Assembly (NCBI GenBank): GCA_016215445.1 | Contig: JACRJL010000001.1 | Coordinates: 248,001-312,000, forward strand | Source: Candidatus Roizmanbacteria bacterium | GTDB taxonomy: Bacteria > Patescibacteriota > Microgenomatia > UBA1406 > GWC2-37-13 | Direction of reading: 5' to 3' | Length of the DNA: 64,000 bases | In this document: positions 27,487 to 36,561 of the stretch, piece after piece | Position numbering within the stretch: position 1 is the first letter of the stretch | Layout of the letters: every line of letters starts with the position of its first letter | Made by a program: the position numbers and the translations under genes | The notes under the pieces: model-generated | Seen by the model: the letters and a program-made list of their open reading frames with translations, nothing else | What the model was told of the DNA's origin: nothing | Databases searched by the model: none

Positions 27487-28323
27487 TTATACACTTTTTA
27501 TGATTTCAATGAGTTTATTCAAAGTTAGAGAGGAAGGGATAAAGTTTGGATTTTTCGAAGAAGAGTTTAGAAGCATGTTGCCAGAGGCGTGTAAAAACCA
27601 GGTGGCTTTTTTATCTACTTTAAGGATCTTCAGATAGAGGGGTTTTAAGTCGAGTTTTTTATCCGGTAGGGTTTTAATTCTGACGTTTCCTCTTTCTGGG
27701 TTTTTTTTGGCAACAAGCTTATACCCGCTTTTTAGAGCGAGTTTCATTGTTTCTTCATTTTTTGATTCTAATACGATGCTTCTTCCCCAATGTGATTGGA
27801 AGATAAAACCATTTTTTAGCTCCTCTTCGGCGTTGTTTTTTTTGATAAAGATGTTAAAAACAGCGTCCAGAAAAGGAAAAACAGCCTGTAAAATTAGATA
27901 ATCCTCCTTCAGAGTTGATTTTAGCCCTCCCTCGATGATTTTATGAAGCATAAATTCATAATGATCGGCAGCAGGATTAGGAAAATACACTTCTCTAAAA
28001 TGATCAAAAGAAGTTATCTGGGTGACTATTTTTTCCAAAGCTTTCACCTGATGTTGTTTCAAATAACCTTCTTTATTCAAGTGTTGGTAAACAAGTTGTG
28101 AGGCGCTTGTGTAATCGCTGGTTTGGTGATGGTCGAAGCGCCCCATTCCTGTATCGACATGGATAATATCTATGTCAGAATCGGCTGATTTATCGTCGAG
28201 AGTTGAGCCAGCTGGAACGAACTTTAATTCTGCATTTTGCCACCCAGGTAAAAAACGTTTGACTAGCCAAACCGACGTAATCGAGTCAATATCAGGAGTT
28301 AGATGAGATACTATCGTTTTCAT
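27487..28323 (-). CDS. DHH-superfamily phosphoesterase-like protein (MYG1-like)
   Basis: 278 residues. DHH-type metal motifs in order: SHLTPDIDS (residues 6-14), IIHVDTG, and FDHHQTS. The C-terminal part, ending in TWFLHASGNMLLN, is reminiscent of MYG1-family exonucleases. Possible nuclease or nucleotide phosphoesterase; substrate unknown. Its ATG overlaps the proS stop by 4 bases, closing the rpsB-to-proS run. Confidence 0.65.
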   Translation of the reverse strand: MKTIVSHLTPDIDSITSVWLVKRFLPGWQNAELKFVPAGSTLDDKSADSDIDIIHVDTGMGRFDHHQTSDYTSASQLVYQHLNKEGYLKQHQVKALEKIVTQITSFDHFREVYFPNPAADHYEFMLHKIIEGGLKSTLKEDYLILQAVFPFLDAVFNIFIKKNNAEEELKNGFIFQSHWGRSIVLESKNEETMKLALKSGYKLVAKKNPERGNVRIKTLPDKKLDLKPLYLKILKVDKKATWFLHASGNMLLNSSSKNPNFIPSSLTLNKLIEIIKSV

Positions 28324-30032
28324 AAACTCTTTATTATATCAGGAAGGGTGAGTAATTCGGTCTTTTTTTCCATTCTTTTTTTGAGTTCGATTTTGTCACC
28401 GCTTCTTTTTGAAACAACCAGTCTGTTTGGAATTCCGATTAGATCGGCGTCGGCGAATTTTTCTCCTGCTGATACATCTTCCCTATCGTCAAAAAGAACC
28501 TCAATATTTCTGTTAACTAATTCCTGATAGATTTGTTGAACTTTTGAATTGATAGATTCTTCTTTCAAATCAAGTCCTATCAAGTGGACTTGAAAAGGTG
28601 CTATTTCTTTAGGCCAGACAATTCCTTTATCATCATGGTATTTTTCAACAATAATTCCCATTATCCTTGACGGTCCGATCCCATAGCAGCCCATGTAGAT
28701 TGGTTTTTCTTTCCCATCGCGGTCAACAAATTTATAATTAAAAGCTTCGGTGAATTTTGTATATAGAGGAAAAATATTTCCGACCTCTGAAGCTTTAAAA
28801 ACTTGATATCTTTCATTACTTTCAGGGTTTAAATCTCCGTCTTTGGCTACTTTCAGGTCATAAAATTTTTCAGGGATGGGAATATCTCTTCCGAAATTTA
28901 CATTGATTGAGTGATAATTAGTTTTATTGGCACCTGTTTCAATATTTAATCTTCCTCCGGCTGATTCATCTATATAAAGCTCGACTTCTTTCGGAAGATT
29001 TAAGATTCCTGCATAACCAACCTCGGCACCGGTTACTTTTTTGACAGTTTTTTCGTCTGCCAGTTTTAGCGCTTTACATTTTACGACCTTTCTTAGTTTA
29101 TCTTCGTTTATATCGTATCCTCCGCGAACCGCCGCGGCAATAATTCGTTTGTCGTCAGTTTCAAAAATCAAAGTTTTAGTGGTTTTTTCAACAGGAATCT
29201 TTAAATATTCAGCGAGTTCTTCAACGCCGATTATTCCTTCTCCTTTGACTTCCTTTCGTGGAAGTTTTTCCTTGTCTTCATATTGGACTTTTGGAGCTTG
29301 ACTGGGTGCAACTTCTCTATTGAAATAAACGTTGTTGGTTTTTTCATAAAATAGAGTGTCTTCGCCTGTTTCACAGATAGTTTGAAATTCATGAGAATAG
29401 TCGTCTGTAAAGGATCCACCTGACGCTAGAGTAATGACAGTGTCTTTTCCAATTCCCAATCGTTTAAAAATCTTCATATAAACTTCCTTTGATTTTTCGT
29501 AGTATTTTTTTAAGTCAGATTCTGTTGTATGAAAACTATAGAGATCTTTCATTCTGAACTCCCTACCACGGAGTAAGCCGGATTTTACTCGGGGTTCATT
29601 TCTAAATTTGTTTTGAATTTGATAGAGACCAAAGGGAAAATCTTTGTAACTTAAGACAAATTTTTGAGCTAAAGGTGTGACTACTTCTTCATGGGTTGGG
29701 TTAAGAACGTATTCTGTATCATTTTTTGCTTTTGCAAAAATATTTGCTGGAGTTGTTTTCATAAGAACGTCAACGGTATCAAATCTTCCGGTTTGTTTCC
29801 AGCTGCTGATCGGCGTTAGAGCCGGCATAAGGATTTCTTGACCAATAGTATCCATTTCCTCTCTTATAATCTGTTCAATTCTATTGAGAACTCGGAGCCC
29901 AAGAGTTAAATAAGTATATGTTCCTGCCATCACTTGATCAATAAATCCTCCCTTGATAAGTAAGGTCGCATTTACCGAATCGTACTCTTTTGAACTTTTT
30001 TTAGTTTTTCCGAAGAATTTAGAGTAAAGCAT
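28320..30032 (-). CDS. proS: Prolyl-tRNA synthetase
   Basis: 570 residues, class II bacterial type. Motif 2 region VLNPTHEEVVTPL, RNEPRVKSGLLRGREFRMKD, motif 3 GCYGIGPSRIMGI, and an internal editing domain (about 225-385) between motifs 2 and 3. Charges tRNA-Pro; a tRNA-Pro gene (CGG) lies at 21.3 kb. Confidence 0.96.
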   Translation of the reverse strand: MLYSKFFGKTKKSSKEYDSVNATLLIKGGFIDQVMAGTYTYLTLGLRVLNRIEQIIREEMDTIGQEILMPALTPISSWKQTGRFDTVDVLMKTTPANIFAKAKNDTEYVLNPTHEEVVTPLAQKFVLSYKDFPFGLYQIQNKFRNEPRVKSGLLRGREFRMKDLYSFHTTESDLKKYYEKSKEVYMKIFKRLGIGKDTVITLASGGSFTDDYSHEFQTICETGEDTLFYEKTNNVYFNREVAPSQAPKVQYEDKEKLPRKEVKGEGIIGVEELAEYLKIPVEKTTKTLIFETDDKRIIAAAVRGGYDINEDKLRKVVKCKALKLADEKTVKKVTGAEVGYAGILNLPKEVELYIDESAGGRLNIETGANKTNYHSINVNFGRDIPIPEKFYDLKVAKDGDLNPESNERYQVFKASEVGNIFPLYTKFTEAFNYKFVDRDGKEKPIYMGCYGIGPSRIMGIIVEKYHDDKGIVWPKEIAPFQVHLIGLDLKEESINSKVQQIYQELVNRNIEVLFDDREDVSAGEKFADADLIGIPNRLVVSKRSGDKIELKKRMEKKTELLTLPDIIKSL

Positions 30033-30051
30033 GAATTTAATTATAAGCGAT

Positions 30052-30582
30052 TTATTTCATTTTTTCGAGGACTTGTTTGAGGACGGCTTGAGGCGTGATA
30101 TAAGATGTATCAATTATTAAGTTATAATTTTTTTTATCGGTGAATTCTTTTACATTTATTTTGTGTATTTTTTTAATTTTGACAAACCAGCTATTTTGTC
30201 GATCTTCGACCTTTTCCTTTGCTTCTTTTAAGGCAATTTTTTCCCTTTTTGAAAATCTTTTATAGCGAATATCGTCTTTGCAAATTAATAATATTTTTAA
30301 AATATCAGGTAATTTATTTGCCATCAGACCTGACATCCAACCGTCAACGATTAAATTTCCTTGAGCATGGAGCATGTCACGGACTTTATAATCGACGACC
30401 TTTGTCAAATTCTCGCTTTGTTCTTCAGCGCCTTCCAGGTTAAGTTTTTGCTTTGAGGCGTAGTCACGGAAAAGTTGTCCAGTCATGAAAGCAGGCCATT
30501 TTAATCTTTTTTCTAGATATCTTAGCAGGGTAGTTTTTCCGGTGCAGATTTTTCCGGATATAGTAATTTTATTGTATTTCAT
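30052..30582 (-). CDS. Small P-loop kinase, cytidylate-kinase-like
   Basis: 176 residues. P-loop SGKICTGKTTL, then MTGQLFRDYA, NLIVDGWMSG and a C-terminal NLIIDTS, the layout of CMP-kinase-like proteins. Tandem paralogue of the next gene, overlapping its end by 4 bases. Both lie between rseP and proS. Substrate unproven; nucleoside monophosphate kinase is most likely. Confidence 0.7.
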   Translation of the reverse strand: MKYNKITISGKICTGKTTLLRYLEKRLKWPAFMTGQLFRDYASKQKLNLEGAEEQSENLTKVVDYKVRDMLHAQGNLIVDGWMSGLMANKLPDILKILLICKDDIRYKRFSKREKIALKEAKEKVEDRQNSWFVKIKKIHKINVKEFTDKKNYNLIIDTSYITPQAVLKQVLEKMK

Positions 30583-31142
30583 TTATGTCTGAAACCCAAT
30601 TTGTCCAAGACTTTCCCTAAAGTTTCCATTGGACCGGTTTTATAAGTGTCTATGACTAAATTAAAGTACTTCTTATCCCAAAAGTCATAATCCCCGTATA
30701 GTTTTTTCCATTTTTTTTCATTTTCTTCTTCTCTTTGTTTGATCCAGTGTTTGGCTTCTTCAATGGAAATGTTTTCCCTATTAACAACACGGTCGACTTT
30801 TAAGTCCTCGTGAGAACAAAAAAGAAGTACTCTAAGGACGTCTTTGTAATTTCTGGCCAAAAAACCCGACAGCCAGGCCTCGTAAATTATATTTTTTTCA
30901 ATTTTAAGCATTTTTTCACCCATTTCTTCCATTTTCTTTTCATGGTCATCGGAACGTGCCACAGCTCCTTGTCTATTTTCATTAATGCCGTGTTTTCGGT
31001 CATATTGCCTTTGTAGGGCGCCGAAATTAATATGTTTCCAACCAAGGGTATGGACGAGGTTTTTTGTTAAGGTTGTAGTACCAACAGCGACTTTTCCAGA
31101 AACAGTAATTAAGCGATATTTTGAGTTAAAAGGAGTAATCAT
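30579..31142 (-). CDS. Small P-loop kinase, cytidylate-kinase-like, Lys-less P-loop
   Basis: 187 residues, paralogous to the following gene (same order: P-loop, INFGALQRQYD, IIYEAWLSGFLA, NLVIDTYKT). The P-loop reads SGKVAVGTTTL, with Thr in place of the usual Lys; I recall a GSGTTT form in archaeal CMP kinases, so this need not mean loss of function. Compared with the partner it has an extra acidic helix (REEENEKKWKKLYGDYD). Confidence 0.7.
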   Translation of the reverse strand: MITPFNSKYRLITVSGKVAVGTTTLTKNLVHTLGWKHINFGALQRQYDRKHGINENRQGAVARSDDHEKKMEEMGEKMLKIEKNIIYEAWLSGFLARNYKDVLRVLLFCSHEDLKVDRVVNRENISIEEAKHWIKQREEENEKKWKKLYGDYDFWDKKYFNLVIDTYKTGPMETLGKVLDKLGFRHK

Positions 31143-31162
31143 AAATTATTATAACAAAAAAA

Positions 31163-32233
31163 TTATCGATAAATTTTGATAATGTCGTTGATGGTTATGA
31201 CTACTGCTAAAGATAACAATATTAGAATTCCGATTAGGTTGGCATATTTTTCGACATTCTTGTTGAGTCTTTTTTTGGTGACTGCTTCGTATATGACAAA
31301 CATCAGTCGACCGCCGTCAAGAGCAGGAAAAGGAAGAATATTAATAATAGCAAGATTAAATGATAAAAGAGCAATCAATTCCAGATAAGCATTTTTCCCA
31401 AACTTTATAGCAGTTTGGGCATATTGGGCAATGCCAACTGGACCGGCGACATCGACTTGCGGTCGTTGAAAACTAGCAATTTGTACCAATACTTTCAAAA
31501 GTTCCACGGCGATTTTATAAGTGATTTTTGAAGCCTCTATCAATCCATAAAAAGGAGCTTGATACCAAGGAAATTTTTTTTCTTCGAAAGAGGTAATTAT
31601 AACACCGATTGGACCTTCTCCAACTGGCGGATTTTTTCTAGGAGTAATGACTACGGGAATCTGCTTTCCGCTTCGGAGAATTGTGATTTTAATTTGTTGT
31701 CCGGCATATTTTTTAGAAAGTGCGATAAGATCTTCGGAATTTTTTAGTTTGGTAGGAGAAGATTGGACTGCTTGAGCATAGAAGGTCAAGACGACATCTC
31801 TTTCTTTGAAACCAGCTTTTTCCGCCGGTGAATTTTTGATTACTTTTTCAACAGTTACTTTATTACTAGGAACAGGAACTCCTTGCGTAAACAGGTAAGA
31901 AATAAGAGCCCAGCCTAAAATTAGGTTACCTAGAACGCCAGCAACTATGATGAGAGCTTTTTGCCAAGAATTTTTATTAATGAATGCCCTTTTTGACAAG
32001 TTTTTATTTTTGATTTCATGATATTCCTCACCATAAAGTTTGACAAAACCACCGATGGGTAAAAGATTAATACTATAGAGAGTTTCTCCTATTTTTATTC
32101 CAAAAAGTCGTGGTGGCAAACCAAAGCCAAATTCCTCGACCTTGACGCCTTGTCTTTTCGCGGCCAGAAAATGGCCAAATTCATGGACAAGGACTAACAA
32201 AGCTAAAGTAAGAATAAAGATTATAATCGTCAT
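31163..32233 (-). CDS. rseP: Site-2 intramembrane metalloprotease (RseP/RasP)
   Basis: 356 residues. HEFGH in the first membrane helix binds zinc with the aspartate of FPALDGGRL near residue 310. A PDZ domain lies between (ENSPAEKAGFKERDVVL). Cleaves transmembrane anchors of regulators or signal peptides. Starts 4 bases after frr. Confidence 0.95.
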   Translation of the reverse strand: MTIIIFILTLALLVLVHEFGHFLAAKRQGVKVEEFGFGLPPRLFGIKIGETLYSINLLPIGGFVKLYGEEYHEIKNKNLSKRAFINKNSWQKALIIVAGVLGNLILGWALISYLFTQGVPVPSNKVTVEKVIKNSPAEKAGFKERDVVLTFYAQAVQSSPTKLKNSEDLIALSKKYAGQQIKITILRSGKQIPVVITPRKNPPVGEGPIGVIITSFEEKKFPWYQAPFYGLIEASKITYKIAVELLKVLVQIASFQRPQVDVAGPVGIAQYAQTAIKFGKNAYLELIALLSFNLAIINILPFPALDGGRLMFVIYEAVTKKRLNKNVEKYANLIGILILLSLAVVITINDIIKIYR

Positions 32234-32237
32234 AGAA

Positions 32238-32795
32238 TTATATTTCTCTGATTTCCGCTTCTTTTTTAGTTTTTATGGTTTCTATTTCTTGAATGAATTC
32301 CTGGCTTATATTGTCGATTTCTTTTTCCAGGCGGTATTTTACGTCTTCGGTCGTTTCCTTTTTCTCAAAGGAGGTCTTAATTTTTTTTCTAACATCGTCT
32401 CGAAGATTTCTTATCTGATTTTTCTTATCCTCAATTTTTTCTCCGGCTGTTTTTATAAATTTCTCTCTTTGTTCTGTAGAAAGGGAAGGGATTTTAATAA
32501 TAATTTTTGAGCCTTGGACGTTTGGAGAAAGACCTAGTGGTGATTTCAAGATAGCCTTTTCAATATCAGAAATAACTGATGGATCAAAAGGTATGATTAA
32601 AAGTGCTTGAGGTCCTTCTGTCGTGATAGTTGCCATCTCAAGCAGTCTTAATTTACTTTGACCGCCGTAGGTTTCTACGACAAGGTTTTCCACAAGAGAA
32701 GGCGTGGCTCGACCTGTACGAATAGATTTTAAATCCTCTTTTAGTGACTCGATTGTTTTTTGACAGCCTCTTTTAAAGTCCGAAGTATAGTCCAT
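32238..32795 (-). CDS. frr: Ribosome recycling factor
   Basis: 185 residues from the ATG at 32795 (MDYTSDFKRG); a start five codons earlier would overlap tsf. SIRTGRATPSLVENL and RDDVRKKIKTSFEKKETTED are diagnostic. Splits post-termination ribosomes with EF-G. The pyrH gene that usually separates tsf and frr is absent. Confidence 0.96.
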   Translation of the reverse strand: MDYTSDFKRGCQKTIESLKEDLKSIRTGRATPSLVENLVVETYGGQSKLRLLEMATITTEGPQALLIIPFDPSVISDIEKAILKSPLGLSPNVQGSKIIIKIPSLSTEQREKFIKTAGEKIEDKKNQIRNLRDDVRKKIKTSFEKKETTEDVKYRLEKEIDNISQEFIQEIETIKTKKEAEIREI

Positions 32796-32797
32796 GG

Positions 32798-33247
32798 TTA
32801 TATTTCCCAACGGATAATTTTATTTATTTTTATATTTTCTCCAAATTTTAAGACTGCTTCTTTAATCAAGTCCGAAATTTTTTTGGATGGATCGCGGACA
32901 TATTCTTGCTCCATCAATTCTTCTACTTTTTCAGCCTTAAGAGAAGCAACTTGCATAGATAATTCTTGTCCCAAATTCTGAAACTCTTTGTTATTTGAAA
33001 CAAAATCAGTTTCGCTTAAAAGTTCTACTAAAGCAGCTACTTTTTTGTTGTGATGAACGTAGGAAAAAATCGCGCCGGCATTCATTTTTCTATCGGCTTT
33101 GTCTTTAACTTTATCAGCTCCCCATTTAGTCAAGAGCTTTTTTGCTTCATCGACATTATTTTTGGTTTCTTCAAGAGCTTTTTTGCAGAGAGAAAAGGAT
33201 ACTCCGGTTTCTTGTCTTAACTGTTTAAGCTTCTTTATATCGTACAT
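32798..33247 (-). CDS. tsf: Elongation factor Ts (short form)
   Basis: 149 residues versus 283 in E. coli. N-terminal UBA-like LRQETGVSFSLCKKALEE, and the TDFVSNN motif that inserts at the EF-Tu nucleotide site. Only one core subdomain remains, shorter even than the Thermus protein. Follows rpsB by 12 bases. Confidence 0.94.
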   Translation of the reverse strand: MYDIKKLKQLRQETGVSFSLCKKALEETKNNVDEAKKLLTKWGADKVKDKADRKMNAGAIFSYVHHNKKVAALVELLSETDFVSNNKEFQNLGQELSMQVASLKAEKVEELMEQEYVRDPSKKISDLIKEAVLKFGENIKINKIIRWEI

Positions 33248-33259
33248 ATAACTTTAATC

Positions 33260-33967
33260 TCAATTTTTGCCTTTTGAATCTTGACTTTTGCCTTGAGAGT
33301 AAGCATCAACTATTTCTTTAACAAAATATTCTATCGAAGTTGACGCATCATCGTTGCCTGGAATTGGATAGGTAATTAAATCCGGATCGACGTTTGTGTC
33401 AACAATACCAATGATGGGTAGTTTTTTTTCCAAGGCTTCTTTGACTGAATTCTTTTCTTTTTTAAGATCAACGACAAAAACTGCGTCCGGAAGCTTTTCT
33501 AAAGAATCAATCCCGGCATAAAACTTTTCTAATTTATTTAACTTTTTTTGCAACTGTATCTGTTCGTGTTTAACAAATTTATTCCATTCTCCAGTTTCTT
33601 TTTCTTCCCTCATTGTTTTTAATTTTTTCACATTTTTGGAAATCATGTCAAAATTAGTCAACAATCCGGCTGGCCATTTGACTGTAACATGAGGTATATT
33701 ATTCTTTTTGCAATTTTCGCTTACAAAAGCTGAAGCGACTCTTTTAGTGACAACAACGAGAAGCGTTTTATTGTTTTTGCTCAAGTTTGTAACAAAATCC
33801 TTAGCTTCTTCAAGAAGTTTTACAGTTTGGGAAAGGTCTATAATTGAAGTTCCTCTATCCATACTGTAAATATATTTTTTTGCTTTAGGATGAATCTTAT
33901 TACTTTTATGTCCTAAGTGAGATCCAGCGGTAAATAGTTCCTCTACTTTTTTATCAGAATTAGTCAT
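33260..33967 (-). CDS. rpsB: Ribosomal protein uS2
   Basis: 235 residues from the ATG at 33967, chosen because a full promoter ends eight bases before it. AGSHLGHKSNKIHPKAKKYIY, VKWPAGLLTNF and PDAVFVVDLKKEKNSVKEA are diagnostic. Head of the rpsB-tsf-frr-rseP-kinases-proS-DHH unit. Confidence 0.96.
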   Translation of the reverse strand: MTNSDKKVEELFTAGSHLGHKSNKIHPKAKKYIYSMDRGTSIIDLSQTVKLLEEAKDFVTNLSKNNKTLLVVVTKRVASAFVSENCKKNNIPHVTVKWPAGLLTNFDMISKNVKKLKTMREEKETGEWNKFVKHEQIQLQKKLNKLEKFYAGIDSLEKLPDAVFVVDLKKEKNSVKEALEKKLPIIGIVDTNVDPDLITYPIPGNDDASTSIEYFVKEIVDAYSQGKSQDSKGKN

Positions 33968-33975
33968 AACTTTAC

Positions 33976-34004
33976 ATTTTAACAATGAAGAGAGGTTTTT
34001 TCAA
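33976..34004 (-). promoter_or_regulatory. rpsB promoter (leaderless type)
   Basis: TTGAAA (33999-34004), 17-bp spacer, TAAAAT (33976-33981) with an extended TG-T, then eight bases to the ATG. One of the best sigma-70-type matches here. Confidence 0.75.
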
Positions 34005-34883
34005 TCATAAATTTAAGGATTTTAGGAAGTTCTTAAACTCTCCATTAATTTCTTTGTGTTGGACGGCGAATTCAATAACAGTTTTTAGATATTCAAATTT
34101 GTTTCCTGTATCATAATATTTACCATTTTCAATAACTACTGTATAAATTGGAACACCCTGTTTTTTGAGAAGATTTATGGCGTCGACCAACCAAATTTCT
34201 CCACCTTTTCCAGGTTCTATTGTTCTTAAGGCAGAAAATATTCCTGGAGGTAGAATATAACCGCCGTGGGTGGCGATATTTGACGGCGCCTCTGACGGTT
34301 TTGGTTTTTCAACTATCTTATTAATTTTATAGACGTTATTTTCAACATGAGTTAAATCAGCGATTCCATATCTTTTCAGATCTTCCTTATTTTCAATTTT
34401 TACTCCGGAAATAATGACTCCTCCCAATTTTTCATAGACTTTTATCATCTGCGCTAAACGAGGGGGCTTACTATGGATAAACTCATCTCCCCAAAGAACA
34501 GCAAATGGTTCATCTTCGATAGCTGGTTCTGCAGTCAGAACAGGTGTTCCATTGCCGTAAGGGCCTTTTTGTCTGATATAGATAAAGTTAGCCATTCTTG
34601 AAATTCTTTGAATCTCCTCAAGAAGATGTTCTTTTTTTCCAGACATTAAATTATTTATCAAATCCTGAGATGGTTCATCAAAATGATCTTCGATAGCGCG
34701 TTTATTGGCACCTGTAATAATAATAATATTCTCAATCTTCGAATCGATTGCTTCTTCGACTACATATTGAATCACGGGTTTATCAACTATAGGCAGCATC
34801 TCTTTTGGCATCGCTTTGGTTTGTGGTAAAAACCTTGTACCAAATCCTGCGGCAGGAATAACTACTTTGGTAATTTTTTTCAT
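34005..34883 (-). CDS. galU: UTP-glucose-1-phosphate uridylyltransferase
   Basis: 292 residues. GFGTRFLPQTKAMPKEMLPI is the nucleotidyltransferase signature, and VEKPKPSEAPSN and the late DTGNKFEYLKTV fit GalU. Makes UDP-glucose for surface glycans, in line with the glycosyltransferases in this window. Confidence 0.95.
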   Translation of the reverse strand: MKKITKVVIPAAGFGTRFLPQTKAMPKEMLPIVDKPVIQYVVEEAIDSKIENIIIITGANKRAIEDHFDEPSQDLINNLMSGKKEHLLEEIQRISRMANFIYIRQKGPYGNGTPVLTAEPAIEDEPFAVLWGDEFIHSKPPRLAQMIKVYEKLGGVIISGVKIENKEDLKRYGIADLTHVENNVYKINKIVEKPKPSEAPSNIATHGGYILPPGIFSALRTIEPGKGGEIWLVDAINLLKKQGVPIYTVVIENGKYYDTGNKFEYLKTVIEFAVQHKEINGEFKNFLKSLNL

Positions 34884-34892
34884 ATTATAGAA

Positions 34893-35306
34893 TTACTCGA
34901 ATTTAATTGTGATAGTTTGTTTAACTTGAATTTGATTATCGACCATTGCTGTCACCTGAGCAATACCATTTGACGATGATGTTAAGTTAAAAGAAGCTTT
35001 TCCGGATTTGTCTGTAGTATTAGTTGAGGTATCAAGGTTTCCTAGGTCGGTTTGCAATGTAACCTGTTTGTTTGTGAGAGGTAGGTTATTGGCATTTCTA
35101 ACAAAAACGTTTATTTCTACTTTGTCTGTTCCATTGGCTTTGGCGGTGAGAGGCCAAGCAAAGATAAGAGAACTATCCGATGAAGGTATCAACTCTTCTT
35201 TGGCTCTTGTAAAAGTTTTGATTGGTTGATTAAAAACAACCAACCCGACAAAAAGTCCGAAGACTAATACAAAGATAGTTAGTAAACTTTTCAATTTCTT
35301 GTCCAT
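34893..35306 (-). CDS. Secreted single Ig-like (Big_1/invasin-type) domain protein
   Basis: 137 residues. One N-terminal membrane segment (about 7-26), then a single immunoglobulin-like fold of the bacterial Big_1 kind: NGTDKVEINVFVRNANNLPL, VTLQTDLGNLD, and TDKSGKASFNLTSS. Likely an extracellular, membrane-tethered domain with a structural or adhesive role. Confidence 0.7.
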   Translation of the reverse strand: MDKKLKSLLTIFVLVFGLFVGLVVFNQPIKTFTRAKEELIPSSDSSLIFAWPLTAKANGTDKVEINVFVRNANNLPLTNKQVTLQTDLGNLDTSTNTTDKSGKASFNLTSSSNGIAQVTAMVDNQIQVKQTITIKFE

Positions 35307-35347
35307 ATAACACCAAGCTTATCAGGAAGAAGAAAGTTTGTCAAACA

Positions 35348-35390
35348 CCCGCCTGCCAATCGCCTTCGGCGATTGCCGATGGCGGGCAGG
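35348..35390. repeat. GC-rich hairpin repeat next to a stop codon
   Basis: Nested inverted repeats: CCCGCC (35348-35353) with GGCGGG (35381-35386), and CAATCGCC with GGCGATTG around a TTC centre. GC content is far above the surroundings. It abuts the stop codon of the DNPH1-TMPK fusion on the minus strand; it could act as a 3'-end RNA hairpin, though no T-tract follows. Confidence 0.65.
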
Positions 35391-36512
35391 TCAGGATATA
35401 TAGCCCTTTTTTCGAAGAATGTCGAGGATTTTTCGGTTGATAATATCTGGCGCCAGTATTTTCCCATTTTCTACACAGTCTATCTTGACCCAATGTTTAT
35501 TTTCCGATGCAAATCTAAGATACATCTTTTCTGACTCAATCCTATTTTTTAAATCTTTTTCTTCTATATCTTTATTGCCTTGTAAATATTTTTGATCAGA
35601 TTTTTTTTCCGTTAATTTTATTCCAATTTTCCACGGAACATAAAGGTAAATTACTATATTTTCCTTAGGCATTTTATGAATTTTATATTCAAGCTCGGAT
35701 AACCATTCTATAAATTCTTTTTTATCTTTATCACTTTCAAATTTAGCGCCTTGATGGGCTAAATTAGAACTAACATAACGGTTAGAAACGATTAATCCTC
35801 CCCGACTTAAAAAATCATCCATTTCTTTTTTTACAGTAGCCCGATCTAGTGCGAAAGATAAAGAAGCTAGGTAAGGAGATACTTCATCTATATTTCCAAA
35901 CTCCCCTCTTAAAAATTTCGCAACAGTTTTACCGTGAAAGGAAGTATAGTATTGAGGAAAGTCTATATATTTAGCCGTGACGTTTTTGTTTTTAAGGTAT
36001 TCAATTAAAAGTTTTGCTTGAGTAGTTTTTCCTGAACCATTACCGCCATCTATAACAATCAGCTTACCTCTTCGGTTTTTTACTGACTCTACGTGATCAA
36101 GAAAATTTTTTAACAGATAAGGAAGCTTTTCTATTGAATATCTTTCCAGGAAAAAATTATCAGAAGGGTTTCCAGCAATCATTGGCGAAATGACATCGTT
36201 ACTATCCTGGAAAACTAATCCAAGTACAGGTTTATTTGATATAAGTCCGTAAACTATTTCTCCTCCAACTCCGTGCGACGGATTAGTGACTTCGGCTATA
36301 ATGCAGTCAGATTTCTCTATTCTTTCTTTTTCACGTTTAAAGATTTGTTCTTTTGAAAGCATTTTATCTTGATCAAGAAGCTGTTTATTGATTATTTGAT
36401 TTCCCGAAGTTAGTTTGAAGCCGTGGTCTTTTATATATTTGACTATTTTTTTGTATTGCTCCAAATATTTTCCGTCAAAAGAAGTCGAAGCGGTGAAATA
36501 TATTTTAAGCAT
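35391..36512 (-). CDS. Fusion of DNPH1-like deoxynucleotide N-hydrolase and thymidylate kinase
   Basis: 373 residues from the ATG at 36512 (MLKIYFTAS). Residues 1-140 resemble the nucleoside 2-deoxyribosyltransferase/DNPH1 family: KIYFTASTSF, then DCIIAEVTNPSHGVGGEI with the conserved catalytic-type Glu. From about 147 the protein is a thymidylate kinase: P-loop IDGGNGSGKTTQAK, DRA-like FALDRATVKKEM, and NRYVSSNLAHQGAKF. The kinase makes dTDP; the first domain may remove unwanted deoxynucleoside monophosphates. An unbroken reading frame joins them. Confidence 0.82.
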   Translation of the reverse strand: MLKIYFTASTSFDGKYLEQYKKIVKYIKDHGFKLTSGNQIINKQLLDQDKMLSKEQIFKREKERIEKSDCIIAEVTNPSHGVGGEIVYGLISNKPVLGLVFQDSNDVISPMIAGNPSDNFFLERYSIEKLPYLLKNFLDHVESVKNRRGKLIVIDGGNGSGKTTQAKLLIEYLKNKNVTAKYIDFPQYYTSFHGKTVAKFLRGEFGNIDEVSPYLASLSFALDRATVKKEMDDFLSRGGLIVSNRYVSSNLAHQGAKFESDKDKKEFIEWLSELEYKIHKMPKENIVIYLYVPWKIGIKLTEKKSDQKYLQGNKDIEEKDLKNRIESEKMYLRFASENKHWVKIDCVENGKILAPDIINRKILDILRKKGYIS

Positions 36513-36561
36513 ATAGAATGGATTTAATATAGCACAAAAGATAGTAAGTATCAAGAATTTA

